From Cephalotrichum gorgonifer (taxonomy: Eukaryota > Ascomycota > Sordariomycetes > Microascales > Microascaceae), in assembly GCA_900312665.1 (NCBI GenBank), contig ONZQ02000011.1:1-64000 (forward strand): 64,000 nucleotides of DNA. The letters run 5' to 3'. The notes below the pieces were generated by a model. The model searched no databases, was not told the DNA's origin, and saw only the letters and a list, made by a program, of their open reading frames with translations. Position numbers and translations under genes: made by a program. Each line of letters opens with the position of its first letter. Position 1 is the first letter of the stretch. Of this stretch, positions 9,885 to 22,495 are shown piece after piece.

Positions 9885-9996
9885 CCTTCGCCTTTCCTAA
9901 TGACCGTCTTCTCCAATAAGGTTCCTTTTCTAGTCTAACCTTTTGCTGAACGCTTCTTTATTTCTTTCTTTCCTACACTCTGACACGGACAATAAC

Positions 9997-12900
9997 ATGT
10001 TAGCTCCCTTGGACGCTCAGAAGGCCGAGGCCGATAAAGTTGCTGGAGGAGTCGACGATGCTCAAGTCCCATTCGAGACTGAACTTTACGAGGATGAACC
10101 CGCAAAGAAGGAGCCGGGCGCAAATGGTTTGCTAGTGAGTCTTAACGGAGAGTGAATAGCGGTATCTTCATGATATTTGTAGTGGCTGATCAGGCGGGAT
10201 GATCGTTCTTGCAGAGAGCCCTCACCTTCGGCGACACTAACCTCTACATCCTTGAGTTCATTGCTATCATAGCTGCTATTGCGTCTGGTGTTTCTCTCGC
10301 AATGGTAAACCTGGTCATGGGCCAGTTCTTGACTCTGCTTAGTGATTTCAGCTTTTCCAATGAGAATTCGATACCTGGCGAATTCATGACCGCCGTGCAG
10401 ACGTCAGCGTAAGATCGAAGATTACCCCCTCTCGCTTTGAGGATGATGGAAAGAGATGCATGCTAATAGAGCGAAAGGCTCTACTTCATTTATATAGGTA
10501 TCGCCCGTCTTCTAACGACCTATGTCTACGCCTCTCTCTTCACCTACGTCGCATATCGCCTGTCTCGCAACATCCGACAAACCTACCTACAGGCTGCACT
10601 TAGCCAAGAAATCGCCTACTACGACCAAGGCGCCTCCGGCTCCATATCTCAGCAGGCTACCACAAATGGCAATCTCATCCATTCCGGAATTGCAGAGAAA
10701 CTGGGCATTGTCATACAAGCTATCTCCACCTTTGTGGCAGCCTTCGTGATCGCGTTCGTCGCACAATGGAAGCTGACCTTGATCCTAATTTTTATGGTGC
10801 CAACTCTGCTCATTGTTCTAGGCACAGCTGGTGGTGTCGACGCCATGTTAGAGACCAAGATATTGCAAACCTATGCACAAGCCGGTAGCTATGCAGAGAA
10901 TGTCCTCGAAGGGGTCCGGACTGTCCAGGCCTTCACCCTTCGATCGAGAGTCATGGCCAAGTACGACTCCTACCTACAGCATGCATACATCCAGGGGATG
11001 AAAAAGAACAAGCTTTATGGTATCGTGTTTGGAGGGCAATATTTCGTTATCTATGCTGGCATGGGGTTGGCCTTCTGGCAGGGGATCGCCATGCTCGACC
11101 GCGGCGAGATTTCCGACCTGGGAACTGTCTTTGTGTTAGTATCCAGCTATCCACATATCCCCGAGCCGACAGCCAGGAAAATTCATCGTAGAAACCACGG
11201 GACTGACCGGGATGGTAGCGTTCTCTTCTCCGTCATCATGGCTGCAAGTACAATCATGCAAGTAGCACCGCACATGGTCACCTTCAGCCGCGCGGCAACC
11301 GCCGCTTCAGAGCTGTTCGTTCTCATTGACAGGCAATCTAAAATCAACCCTTTTGACAAATCGGGCGACCGGCCTGATGAAACGGCCGGCATCATCGACC
11401 TGCACGGTGTAGACTTCAGCTACCCTACGCGTCCAGATGTGGCTGTCTTGAAGAATTTTAGCCTAAATATTCCCGCAGGAAAGGTCACGGCATTGGTAGT
11501 AAGTATACTCTGGCTGTAGTTATCGTAGAATTCTCTAACCGAGTGGGGGAAAGGGACCATCCGGCTCAGGAAAAAGCACGATCATCGGCCTGCTCGAACG
11601 GTGGTATACTCCCCAAGCAGGCAGGATCTTCTTGGATGGCAAGGATATCAGTCAAATCAACCTGAAGTGGCTACGGACCAACATCCGCCTCGTTCAACAG
11701 GTAGGTGACCCAGAGTACATCCTGTAGATGTGTAGGACAAATTTCTAATGAGCCCTTAGGAACCAGTACTCTTCAACGGCAGCGTGTTTGAGAACATTGC
11801 CAACGGTCTTGTCGGCACCGAATGGGAGGATTTATCAGATGACGACCAAATGCAACGTGTCAGAGAGGCGGCGCAGCTCGCGTTTGCGCACGACTTCATC
11901 CAAAACTTGCCTCAAGGATACCACACGCGCATCGGTGAGAGGGGTGGCCTGCTCTCGGGCGGACAGAAACAGCGCATCGCTATCGCCCGCAGCATCATCT
12001 CGGAACCCAAAATCTTACTCCTAGATGAAGCGACTAGCGCGCTCGACCCCCATGCTGAGGGACTTGTCCAGAAAGCCCTGGACAGCGCTTCCGAAAACCG
12101 TACGACCATCATCATCGCGCACAAACTCGCGACCATCCGCAATGCGGATAATATCGTCGTCATGTCCAAAGGCAAGATTATGGAGCAAGGGTGCCACGAA
12201 GAGCTGGTGGCCAGAAACGGCATTTACGCCACTCTCGTCAAGGCCCAGGACCTCGCGCCGTCTAAGGTCGAGCAGAACCACAATTTAGGTGGTATCAGCA
12301 CGCCCGATGAGGCTTCGGAAAAAAGAGACGATTATGTCGACCAGGTTCCTTCCCTCGCTATGAGCCAGACGGTTGAGGCCCCACAGCTGGCGGTATCAAA
12401 CGACCGGGAAGACCATGACTTATATGAGAAGACAGGTATCATCCGAAGTATTTGGCAGCTTCTGAGAGGCACTCCCGATATTTGGCTTTGGTTCACAGTC
12501 ACAGTAGCTACGTGCATCGGAGGAGGTAAGTGGTCTCCAATAAGACAGGCTTCCCAGCTCCTCCTCTGGAGAAAGTTTCATTGCCACTACTCTTGCTTAC
12601 TCTATTGCCGCCCATAGCCGCCGTCAACCCAGGGCAAGCCCTCTTACTAGGTAACATAATGAGCGTCTTTACTTCGTCGGACATGGTCTCTCGCGGTAAC
12701 TTTATTTCCTTGATGTTCTTCGTCATGTCGCTTGGCATTCTCGCCGTATACTTTGTTATGGGCTGGTCGACCAATACAATCGCACAGGTAACTGTTCCAT
12801 ATCTATGGCGCGGGAAGAAAGGCTCCACTCTTGGTCTCGCATAACGACAACTGACCCTAATTGTACCACAATCCTAGGCTCTCAATAGGAAGATGCGACG

Positions 12901-14645
12901 GGAAATCTTGGAGTCCTTCCTCCGACAGGACCTCCAGTTTTTCGACCGGCCCGAGAATACAGTGGGCGCTCTCGTCAGTCGGCTCGATTCGTACCCGCAG
13001 GCCATCCTAGAGCTGATGGGCTTCACCGTCGGCATAATCCTCATGTCTGCAATCAACATCATCGCGACTAGCGTCCTGGCGATTGCTGTATCCTGGAAAC
13101 TCGGGTTGGTTGGGGTCTTCGTCGGCCTACCGCCCATGATGATAGGTGGATATGCGCGCGTTAGGCTTGAAGCCAAAATGGATGACGAAATGGGCCGGAG
13201 GTTGTCGGCAAGCGCCTCGATCGCCTCAGAGTCGGTCATGGCGATCCGCACAGTATCTTCCCTCGCTATCGAGAGCACAGTCCTGAGGAAGTATGTAAAC
13301 GAACTCGACCTCGCGATCTCTCGAACGAGTGGGCCCATGTTTCATATGATGATGTGGTTCTCTCTTACACAATCGGTTGAATATTTCATCCTTGCCTTGG
13401 GGTTCTGGTAAGTCCTCACTCCCTAGTTTTGCGAAGTCATATGAATAACTTGGCTCATCATTTCATCATTGATCATTGATTGTGAGTATAGGTGGGGATC
13501 GAAGCTCATCAATGAGGGCGAAATCAGCTTGTATCAGTTCATCGTGTCATTTATGGGTGTTTATTTCTCTGGCCAAGCCACTGCGTTGGCGTTTAGTTTC
13601 GCTAGTAGTAAGTTTAGGGGAGTCCCTCAAGCGGGCTAGGATTAAATTACTCACAACTTCCAGGCTTCACCAAAGCGAACCAAGCCGCCAACTACTATTT
13701 CTGGCTCGATGAGCTCGACGGTACCATCCAGGTGACCGACGATAACCAAAGAAAGGGACCCGTGGACGGGTGCCGCTCCTATAATTTCCAAGACGTGCAG
13801 TTCTCGTACCCCCTAGCGCCGGGTAACCGGGTTCTCAAGGGCATTTCTCTGTCTGTAAGTGCCTAGTCTTGATCGAAAGAAATCCGCTCTCTGTCCTCTT
13901 GTTCGTCAAGATGGAGCCTACGGATTTAGACGTGTTCACTGGCACTAACTCTTTTCAGATTCAACGAGGTGACTTTGTCGCTTTCGTGGGCGCTTCAGGA
14001 TGTGGAAAGAGTACAATGATATCACTCCTGGAGCGCTTCTACGACCCGACATGTGGCACCATTACCGTCGACTCGTCTGCGCCCCTCTCGTCCATCAATC
14101 CACTTCAGTACCGTAAGCACGTGGCCCTGGTACAGCAGGAGCCGACACTGTTCCCGGGCACAATCCGCGAGAATATCTCTCAGGGTGTGCCAGACCTCGA
14201 CGTCACAAAGGAGTTGTCCGACAAAGAGCTAGAGGAGGCATGCCGGGCGGCCAACGCGTGGGACTTCGTGTTGTCGCTGCCCGAGGGCCTCAACACCCCG
14301 TGTGGTACAAGTGGCAGCCAGCTCTCCGGGGGTCAACGGCAGCGCATTGCCATCGCCCGGGCCCTAGTGCGCAAGCCCAATGTGATACTTCTCGACGAGG
14401 CGACGAGCGCGTTAGATACCGAGTCAGAGAAGCTCGTCCAGAGCGCGCTGTCAGAGGCAACATCGTCCGGGAACCGGATCACGATCGCAGTGGCCCACCG
14501 ACTATCGACAATCCGCGATGCCAACTGTATTTTCGTCTTCTACGCAGGCAAGATTGTGGAGGTCGGGACGCACGATGAGCTGGTCGCCAAGGGTGGAATC
14601 TACGCCAAGATGTGCGAGGCTCAGAACCTGGACCGCGAGGTATAA
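9997..14645 (+). CDS. ABCB/MDR-type full ABC transporter (TMD-NBD)2
   Basis: Eleven exons (9997-10134, 10215-10408, 10478-11134, 11219-11498, 11554-11700, 11760-12525, 12618-12787, 12878-13407, 13492-13607, 13664-13854, 13959-14645) encode 1291 residues, the normal size for a P-glycoprotein-like exporter. NBD1 has Walker A GPSGSGKST at 424-432, signature LSGGQ at 537-541 and Walker B ILLLDE at 557-562. NBD2 has Walker A GASGCGKST at 1074-1082, then LSGGQRQR and VILLDEATSALD. Both D-loops and H-loop histidines (IIAHKLAT, AVAHRLST) are present, so both sites look active. Each NBD is preceded by a six-helix transmembrane domain. The family exports hydrophobic drugs, toxins or lipopeptides across the plasma membrane using ATP. 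The first ATG after the TATA box was taken as start; the N-terminus is acidic and soluble. The neighbouring divergent regulator suggests inducible expression. Confidence 0.93.
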
Positions 14646-16000
14646 TCCCTGTTTTGGGAACGTCCAGGCATTTTTCAATCCAGGCACTGGAGCCCCGGCG
14701 AGTTTGCGGCCGGGCGTATACTAGATGTGAGCACAAGTTACAGGAATTATTACACTATCCCATATGATATCAGCCAACCTTTGCGCAAGTAAATTCCCCG
14801 AGGAGAACAGAGGCTGGAGACATAAATTATGTTGATATCGACGCATTACATCTTGGCAGCGCAGCCGTCAATTCACTGACATACTAATGTACCCCCTTAT
14901 TTCCTACCTCCAGGTCCCTCAAGAGCAGAAGCTTGCGATGAGGGCTAGGCTGTGCCTCAGTCATCACTATGGCGCTCAGATCCGTTATTTCAAGATATAA
15001 GGAAGGAGGTAGGAAACTAAAAGTGAACTGCTTCTCATAGTACTTGTATGGCTTCGACCGACAGGAGAAATCATATCATGGTGATGCGATCAGACGACGA
15101 TGTATCATGTATCACTTCCAACATCCTGGTCATTCTCGATTCTGCCCTTTCAAGATCCTCGGACCTCGCTACATGCCAGGTCGAAGTCCAGGAAGGTACG
15201 CAGAGATCCCGAGGAGGGGTGGTGGAGACAGCCATGGTAGTGGGCTGGAAGATTGCAAGGCAGACCTCCAGAAAAAAAGTGCCAAGAGAGGCCTCAAGCC
15301 CACAGAAGAAATGTCCCTTTCCAGGAGTTACTCTCTTGGCAGCATATTTTCCTGCCTGCCTTGGGTGCGGTCATGGTCGGAGGAAATTCATGCCGAAGCC
15401 GACAGTACGAACCGCTAGGTTTGCACGGCCAAGGTTGCAAGGCCTCAAAGTTCCAGTACAGGCGGCCTCTATCAGAAATCCTCCCGGCCTCTTGAGTCTC
15501 GATCGCAGCAAGGTTGGTGGCTCCTAGGAAGTAATTAATGGCATATCCAATTAACAGGCCTAGGGGGGACCTAGAGCCCGAGCCTCTTAATACTCGCAGC
15601 TCAACCCGTCGTTCCATGGTAGAAGTGTCTTGCTAGTCTTTACAGCCCGCCAGTATGCAAGGTAGCACAAGGCATCCCCATTCAAGCCATAATATGAACC
15701 GGATTTGACCCTGCGGCCTCCTCCCCTCCCAATAATGAAATTTTCTACGTAAGCTTGTCTCAACGGCGAGCAGCTATTAATAGGGGCTGTGCCCGTCTCG
15801 ACAACTTTAGATTGGAACCCCACCTCTCAACGACCCATCCTTATCGCTCCAGAATTACAAGTCACCTTCTACGCACATTAAAGCTATCGACTCGGAGTAG
15901 TCCCATCAACCCCCCGCTCAAGCCGAACACGAATCTCCCAACCTTGAGCCGCACGGGACTTTCATCATCGTTTCCTCGAAAAACGACCGCAGCTCTAAAG
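14646..16000. other. Intergenic region, no gene recognised
   Basis: Frames of up to about 160 codons occur at 15048-15527 but overlap one another in several frames, have no family resemblance and lack flanking splice logic. The right end contains the 5' leader of the next gene, which is open for about 80 codons upstream of its ATG without another ATG. Confidence 0.55.
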
Positions 16001-17278
16001 ATGGCGACAGAGCGACCCCACGCTATTATCCTAGGTGCCGGGATTGCAGGGCTCACGGCCGCCTTCTGGCTCGACAAGGCTGGTTGGCGGTCCACAATCC
16101 TTGAGGATGGCCCTATCAAGCAAGGTGGCCAAATGCTTATCATCTCCGGGCCTGGGTATGAGACACTTGAGCGTATGGGTGTCAAGGGTCTCAAGCACCT
16201 GCCATTCATGCTCGGCGAGAACGTGGTGAAGAGCAGCAGTGGCAAGGTGCTCTCTACCGTCGGGTATAAGCAAACTCACTGCGGAGTCAGGAGCAGGATT
16301 GTCTGCCGGGGCGACCTGGCGCTCGCGCTGGCAGAATCGCTACCGGCCTCAGCCACTATTCGTTATAATGTGAACCTAGAAGCCACCCAGGACGACGGAC
16401 CCAAGTTCACAGCCGAGCTCGAGGGTGGGGAGGTTCTCACAGCGGACCTATTTATTGGTGCAGACGGGCAAAGATCCGTGGTGAGGAAAACATACTGGGA
16501 GGATGAGGAGAGCGTTTGCCTTGAACATCTAGGCTATTCGTATGCCACGTATGACGTAACCCTCTCCGGGGTACTTGAGAAGCCATGCGAGTCCTATCAT
16601 TCCCCGGGTCGCCTCGACAGTTACTTCGAGTGCAAGGATGACCGCATCGCAGCGCTGCACATCTGGCGCAACGACGTCGTCAAGCCATTTTCTGGCCCCA
16701 CGCTCCTTTACGACATACTTAAGGTGGTTACGGGAACGAAGATTCCTACAGTCACCAAGATCCTCCGGGCTGCGGAGGAGCAAGGGAGCGTCCCCATCAT
16801 CTCCCCTATGGAACTTGTGACACTCAAAAACTGGTCACGAGGCCGAGTCGTCCTCCTCGGCGATGCAGCTCATTGCCTTACCCCTTTCTCGGGCCAGGGT
16901 GCGGGAATGGCCATGGCTTCGGCTGAGGTGCTGGCGGCTGAGCTCAAGGCTGTAACAGGGGAGGGCGCGGATGGGGTAGTCAAGGCGTTAGACCGCTGGG
17001 AAAAGAGGATCCGGCCGCCGATCGAGAGGTTGCAGATGAAGAGCCGCTTGGTAGCGACCAACTTCCTCCCCAAAGGCAAGCCTGCACATATGATCCGGTC
17101 GCTGGTGGCCAAAATGCTGCCATCTGATGCCGTATCGACCCTGCTGAGCGCTGGTGTCTCGGATGAGATCGATAGGGCCGAGATAGACGAATTAGCTGAG
17201 GAGGACCCGCAAAGGCTTTTTGTACAGGAGGGACGGGACGGGTCGGGAAAGCGTGGGCTTGACGAGAAGGTCGTGTGA
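16001..17278 (+). CDS. FAD-dependent monooxygenase (PHBH/UbiH class A)
   Basis: This intronless 425-residue protein has the FAD_binding_3 layout: GAGIAG at 12-17 in the N-terminal Rossmann fold, a DG-type motif (LFIGADGQRSVVRKTYW) near residue 155, and the FAD-ribityl GD motif GDAAHCLTPFSGQGAGMA near residue 287. This order is typical of single-component class-A flavin hydroxylases, which use NAD(P)H and O2 to hydroxylate an aromatic or polyketide-like substrate. The frame stays open upstream to about 15755, but the only ATG in that stretch is the one chosen, placed just before the nucleotide-binding fold. The size and the RxVxR-type segment near the DG motif recall TetX/VioD-like and secondary-metabolism monooxygenases. 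It follows the ABC transporter on the same strand, so a role in making or detoxifying a small molecule is plausible but not shown. Confidence 0.87.
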   Translation: MATERPHAIILGAGIAGLTAAFWLDKAGWRSTILEDGPIKQGGQMLIISGPGYETLERMGVKGLKHLPFMLGENVVKSSSGKVLSTVGYKQTHCGVRSRIVCRGDLALALAESLPASATIRYNVNLEATQDDGPKFTAELEGGEVLTADLFIGADGQRSVVRKTYWEDEESVCLEHLGYSYATYDVTLSGVLEKPCESYHSPGRLDSYFECKDDRIAALHIWRNDVVKPFSGPTLLYDILKVVTGTKIPTVTKILRAAEEQGSVPIISPMELVTLKNWSRGRVVLLGDAAHCLTPFSGQGAGMAMASAEVLAAELKAVTGEGADGVVKALDRWEKRIRPPIERLQMKSRLVATNFLPKGKPAHMIRSLVAKMLPSDAVSTLLSAGVSDEIDRAEIDELAEEDPQRLFVQEGRDGSGKRGLDEKVV

Positions 17279-18755
17279 TAACAGTATTTTGGAGGCGGTG
17301 GTAGAATGACAGGTATTTGTATTGGATTAACAAGGGCGAATTGTAACTAGTGGATTATTCCTGCGTTGGAGACTATCCCATTCCCATTTTATCTTGCAAA
17401 TAATAATGAAACTGATAAATTGTCTGCCCTAGGGACACCTTCTTAGCATGTCAGCAAGATAAGAAGACCAAGTACCCAAAGAAGTCGGTAAGCGCACTCG
17501 CCCTAGGTCAACGGACTGTACACCTGTCGCAATTCAGGCGTGGAGGGAGAGGATAGGACAGCGACAAGAAACACTGTAGGATAACCGTCCAAACTGAATC
17601 TACTCATATTGATGAATGATGCCCAGAATCTGAGACTGAAGAAGGACAGAAGTTGTCATAAACTCCCTCTGTAACCATATCGAGCATGGCCAAAACTGCA
17701 ATATTGGCGTGCCCTGGTTGCCTTGTACGGTTGCCCTTAATATGGTTCTGTCACGCAGCATTGAATGCAACCTCCCATACACTTGAGAATGATAACAATA
17801 GCGGACTCGTTGCTAGGCTTGCCCTATCCGGTATCCAGCTCCAACCTGCACTACTTTGCACCTTAGGAAGGCCTTATAATAGGGGGAACATTCATCATAC
17901 CGCAGTGCGAGAGACCGCACTTCTAAACCCGCTCGGTCATTACGAAAGACTAGTTGACATATTATATAAAAGTACAGGAAAGTATACCGGTGGAGCGGGA
18001 TGTTTGGGATGTAGGTGATGTTGCAAGCAGCGCTGGCCACACGAGAAGCAAGGATCCTGTATCACAGCTGCTCAACTTGACCGGGTCTGCCGAGTCCCGA
18101 GCTTTTCAACGAGTTTTCTTTCACCTAGGCCATAAAGCTCCCACTTATCGATCAGTCTCAGAGGCATCCACTGAAGCGCAGGCAATATGGATATAGAATT
18201 GCCGAGGTGGTAGGGGAGTAAAGAAACACGAGTCAATGACATATATCTGAGTATACCTTCATGGGCAGCTTGTTTGAAGAGGTTAGATTCCTATTAGTGG
18301 AACTTTCTCTCTTCAGCGCTGGACACGGATGGAGGTCCTCCGCTACTACTGATGAAGCAGGCGGGGATATTGTCTCCGTCATTGTGGCGACAATGACCCC
18401 GAAGGATGCCGCCGATCTAATTAAGCCTTAGCCAGGACCTGTATAAAGTGGCCCTTGGTGCTACCCAAACGTCACCCCGGTATGCGAAAATTCCAGTATT
18501 TGAAGAAATGGATAAATTGCTATTGGTGGCACATCCTATCGAGCGGAATGGACGGGTTCCGGGTACAAGGAAGCTCGTGGCATGCAATGTTACCTTCTCC
18601 ACTGCCATTGTAATATAGCCGAAACTAGGCGGTCTGTACCACAGCGATGTTTTCCTTGTAAGCCAGCGATAATATATAACAAAGACTTCTATTATGATAG
18701 ATACTAAAGATCGATAACTATTCAATCGTACTACCATCCACTGTGCTTATCGAAG
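17279..18755. other. Intergenic region, no gene recognised
   Basis: Only short overlapping frames occur on both strands. The right end, with AT-rich sequence (gataatatataacaaag) about 90 bases before the next ATG, probably contains the LPMO promoter. Confidence 0.55.
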
Positions 18756-19829
18756 ATGGTTCGTGTGTCGCAAGCAACTGCCTTCTGCCTTCAGGCCCTC
18801 CCTGGCCTAGTATCCGCTCACGGATACCTCAAGAGTATCACGGCCAATGGACAAAACTATCTAGCCTGGCAAGTAGGCCAAGATGACTACCTTGATCCAC
18901 CGCCGGCGAGATACGCGCGAAAGTTGGCCAACAATGGACCTGTCCCTGACTTTACCACGGAAGATATCACGTTAGGTTCAATCCATAGGTGCCACAACTG
19001 TCATATCACCTCCTGACTGTTTTGGTTCTATAGATGCGGAGCTGGAGGGAATGAGCCTGCGGGGGGAACTATCGAGCTGAAGGCCGGTGATACAGTGTTT
19101 GTCGCTTCGAGTCCTGCTTGCCACCGAGGGGGAGGCTAACTTGCCTAGGACGCTTAACTGGGACCAGTGGGGTAGCTCCCATAGCGGACCCGTCATGAAG
19201 TAAGTTTCTCCATAGACTTCTTGCTTGCTTGGCTCGAGTCCGTCAAAGAATCTCCATTCCATTTGTGTACATAGATATCGACCTTTCACTAAGCCCTACC
19301 ACCCGATAGCTATATCGCTCACTGTCCTAACGACGACTGCCAATCTTTCAAAGGCAATACCGGGAATGCCTGGGTCAAAATTTCGGAGCGTGGCTATGAA
19401 CCCAGCGAACAAACGCCCTGGGCCTCCGACCTCCTCCGCGAACTAGGTGCACGGTGGAGAGTAACTATCCCGCCGACGCTCGCGCCCGGAGAATACCTCT
19501 TGCGCCATGAGATTCTCGGTCTCCATGTAGCTGGAGATAGAATGGGGGCGCAATTCTATCCTAGCTGCACCCAGATCCGGGTGACTGCTGGGGGAAGCAC
19601 GAAGCTGCCCGAGGGGGTGGCGCTTCCTGGGGCGTATGACCCAGATGACACAGAAGGCGTGAGTCCACCATAGCTTCTTGCATTTTATCCTTGACTTATG
19701 AGGAGAGTGACTAACTGGTTGACTTGGCAGATCTTGGTAGAACTCTGGAGGATTAACAGCGGGCAGGTGGAGTATGTCGTGCCAGGTGGCCCCGTTTGGA
19801 GTGAGGCCGCTCCCGACCCAAACAGGTAG
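18756..19829 (+). CDS. AA9 lytic polysaccharide monooxygenase
   Basis: Five exons (18756-18988, 19034-19096, 19149-19199, 19310-19658, 19731-19829) give 264 residues. A signal peptide of 21 residues ends ...LVSA and leaves His22 as the mature N-terminus (HGYLKS), the first ligand of the copper histidine brace. The second histidine is in GSSHSGP. The axial tyrosine side is QFYPSC, preceded by the family motif RHEILGLH. The conserved Cys pairs are present (RCGAGG and CPNDDC with YPSC). AA9 enzymes are secreted and cleave cellulose or related glucans oxidatively, using a reductant and H2O2 or O2. There is no CBM1 and only a short C-terminal tail. Intron 2 has a weak GTTTGT donor; it was chosen because it restores the GDTVTLNWDQWG strand. 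The neighbourhood holds two other oxidative carbohydrate enzymes (AA12, AA5). Confidence 0.92.
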
Positions 19830-20559
19830 AGTGGGCCATCTCAGCAGTATTGGGTGTTTGTTAGTTGGAGCTGAATTTTCCACTCCCACCTTATATTATA
19901 GCCCGCGGTAACTAAGTAGAGTAGTATATGGAGGGAGGACTGGTAGCTGAGAATATAAGATTTACCCATGCGTGGAGAGTGACTAGTGCAGACGCTAGGT
20001 TTGTAAAAAAGTCAAGTTCGCCAAATTTGACACAATATTCCTCAGAAACTTATTGGGGGATCTGAAGAGCTGGCTAGAATCTGGGTCCTTCTACGGATTT
20101 GGGCCTATGGAAAGAAGTCGGAGCGCCTGGACATAAATTCAACAATAGGATGCCAGATGACAGGTTTCTCCGCGCGTTTCGCCTATAATTGTAGAATACG
20201 ATCCTCTTGATATCCGGAAGAAAGCACTTGATGACCCGTCCTAAGTCTTTTCCTGATTCTTGGTATTTACCTCCTGGCTATATAAACCCCACTCCCTAAC
20301 CCACTTGACTACGTTTCATTAAGCTACCTTCACTCCAGCGACCGGCCGTTATCCCGGTCAGGCTGTTATATGCAACCGGGACACGGGTATTTTTGCCTCC
20401 CCGTATTATTAGTGCATCATAAGGTCAGACTGATCGGTCAAGAAGCAGTGCGAGGGTCTGTACGTGATAGACAGCCTTCAAAGAACGTGCGAATCGCGTC
20501 GGAATCCCCAAGTTCGCAGACCTTGGACACGTCTTCAATCTTCTCAGTATGGTTGCAAT
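19830..20559. other. Intergenic region with a promoter-like segment of unclear use
   Basis: A plus-strand TATATAAACC near 20279 is followed by a pyrimidine-rich stretch and, after about 85 bases, an ATG opening only an 81-codon frame that runs into the 3' end of the opposite gene. No protein family is recognisable, so I do not call a gene. Confidence 0.5.
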
Positions 20560-22495
20560 TCAGTGGATGCTTAAACAAAGGAAACACAGTGACTTACACA
20601 AGTCAGGTCGGATGATGACCACCGCGCCGCGGCTAGGGTCGATCCCGTACAAGGCGTAAGTGTTACCGCAACCCGGGTGACTGTAGCCCTCGTCGTCAAC
20701 AAACACCTTAGTTTGGCCTAAATGATTCATTAGCTCTCGAACTATTCCTACCCGTCGGCGGATACCTCGAGATCTCTCACATTTCAGCTGGAGCTTGCCC
20801 TGTCGGGGATAGAAGAAATCTGGAACATGCTTCGGCTCTAGGCCCTTTCGGGGCGCCGGAAACACAAGGAGAGAGTTGATGACGCTATCCACGTCCTCGC
20901 CAGCTGGAGTATAGCTTCGAACGATCTTCTCGAGGTCGGACGTGACCTGGTTGGTGAAACATTGTTAGTTATATTTACTGGCATTTTCTTGTAGCAAGCT
21001 TGCAAGATAAAACGAACCTCCTGAAGTTTCGGGGGACATTCGTCGGCCAGAAGATTACTAGCAAATACTACCACGTGCCAACGCCCATCGGAGGGCAGTG
21101 CAAAGGCGAATTGGACAGGTCGAGCATCCGAGAACCGCACGACAGGAGTACTGGGGAACCGCATGCCGGGCGCGATAGTTGACGCCGCCTTCTCTATGTT
21201 ATGTTCCCGAACGGTCAATTGAGAATCAGGGTACTCGGTAGCTAAACCGGCCGTATAGCGACCAGATTCGACGAACTTGTCCGCAAACTTTTCTTCTGTT
21301 ATACCGTTCTCCCGGCGATAGGAGGACGAGAAGAGCTTTGTGAAGAACCGGTCAAATTCAATCAGTTTCGCTGCCGTATCTTGTCGTTCTAAAACATACG
21401 TGTCCAAAAGCTCGGGTGGCGCGCGACCGGTCAACACATGCCCGAGCTTCCAACCGATGTTGTAGCCATCCTGGAGGCTGACATTCATGCCTTGTCCGGC
21501 CTTAGGTGAGTGCGTATGGCACGCGTCGCCCGTCAAGAAGATACGGCTATCCTTGCTGAAGAAGTCTGCTAGACGTTGTCCAATGGAATATGCCGACCAC
21601 CAGACTGTTCCCAGGATCTTGACTTCATATTGGTCGAAAATGAGACGAGCTCGCTGTTGGAGATAGTCTAGGTCAGTGTTGGTCACGAGCTGGCCAGGCG
21701 GAAGCTCTATGTAGAAGCGGACTAGGTTATCTCCTTCCCGAGGGATGAGGACAAGATTTCCTTGCGAGGAGTTGATGACGGTCTTTTTCCGAATGTCAGG
21801 GAAGTTTGTATCGAGATATACATCCATGACTCCCCAGACGGCGTCCGAACTATCTCCGACCATCTTAAACCCCAGGGATTTCCGTACAGTGCTGTGCGCA
21901 CCGTCACAGGCCTTGCACACGCGGTCAGGCAAAGTACATAACACGCCTGTCAATCATGGGGATAACTCACAAGCACATATTTGGCGCGGTAGGTGTGGGG
22001 AGATCCATTCTTGAGTGTTGTCACCTCGATTGGGTAAGCACCCACCACTACGCTACCCGATGCGGCTTCCTCGATCTTGACGGCTTGGACCTGGCATCCG
22101 TATTCGATATTGTTGCCTCTGTTACCCCTCAGCCGCTCAACTTCATCAATCATGATCTGGTTGACTCTCGCCTGGTTAAGGATGACGTGGGGCTGGTGGC
22201 TCAGCCCAGGGAGCGTGTCTGGACCAAGACGCTGGCGCTCGATGCCACCTTCTTTCGAAGCCCAGAATGTGATCTCCATGACGTGATATGAGTCTTGGAG
22301 GAGTGGTTCGGATATGCCTAGGCTCTCGAAAATTTCGACCGTACGGCATTGCACACCATCAGCTTGACCAACAGCGAGGGGTCCATCTCGGCGCTCTAGA
22401 ACCTTGAAATCGACACCAAATCGAGCAAGCCAAATCGCAGCGCTGAGGCCAGCGGAGCCGCTGCCGCAGATCAAGACGTCGGTCTGCTCGGACAT
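20560..22495 (-). CDS. Phenol 2-monooxygenase-like flavin hydroxylase
   Basis: Three exons (22495-21971, 21911-21018, 20946-20560) give about 601 residues. The FAD fold starts at once with GSGSAG at 11-16. The DG motif (CDGAHSTVRKSLGF) is made across the first splice junction, and GDACHTHSPKAGQGMN marks FAD binding. A C-terminal thioredoxin-like domain, ending VVIIRPD, is typical of the phenol-hydroxylase dimerisation domain. These enzymes ortho-hydroxylate phenols with NADPH and O2 to give catechols. The C-terminal end is uncertain. The frame reads through to a stop at 20560, but a good GTAAGT donor lies right after RPDLC. A downstream segment (TEKIEDVSKV...IRTFFEG, about 20560-20440) looks like the real family tail, although I found no acceptor that restores frame. 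The second intron has a GTTCGT donor. Confidence 0.85.

Larger units (their letters stand above)
9378..9996. promoter_or_regulatory. Shared divergent promoter of the Zn2Cys6 regulator and the ABC transporter
   Basis: The 619 bases between the two start codons carry no gene. They hold a cluster of CGGAG motifs (9518-9699), then a TATATATA and a pyrimidine-rich leader on the ABC side. Head-to-head placement of a regulator and a drug pump is a common arrangement in fungal efflux loci. Confidence 0.7.

Noticed and set aside
15044..15527. Overlapping plus-strand frames of 124-159 codons
   Set aside because: Three mutually overlapping frames are open at once, which suggests a stop-poor stretch. 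No motif or conserved segment was seen in any of them.
20370..20615. 81-codon plus-strand frame behind a TATATAAA box
   Set aside because: It runs antisense into the coding 3' end of the flavin hydroxylase gene and has no recognisable protein features. The promoter-like element is noted separately.
16001..22495. A secondary-metabolite gene cluster around the two flavin monooxygenases and ABC transporter
   Set aside because: No polyketide synthase, NRPS, terpene cyclase or DMATS backbone gene is present in the window, and the intervening genes include an LPMO. The idea is not supported from this window alone.
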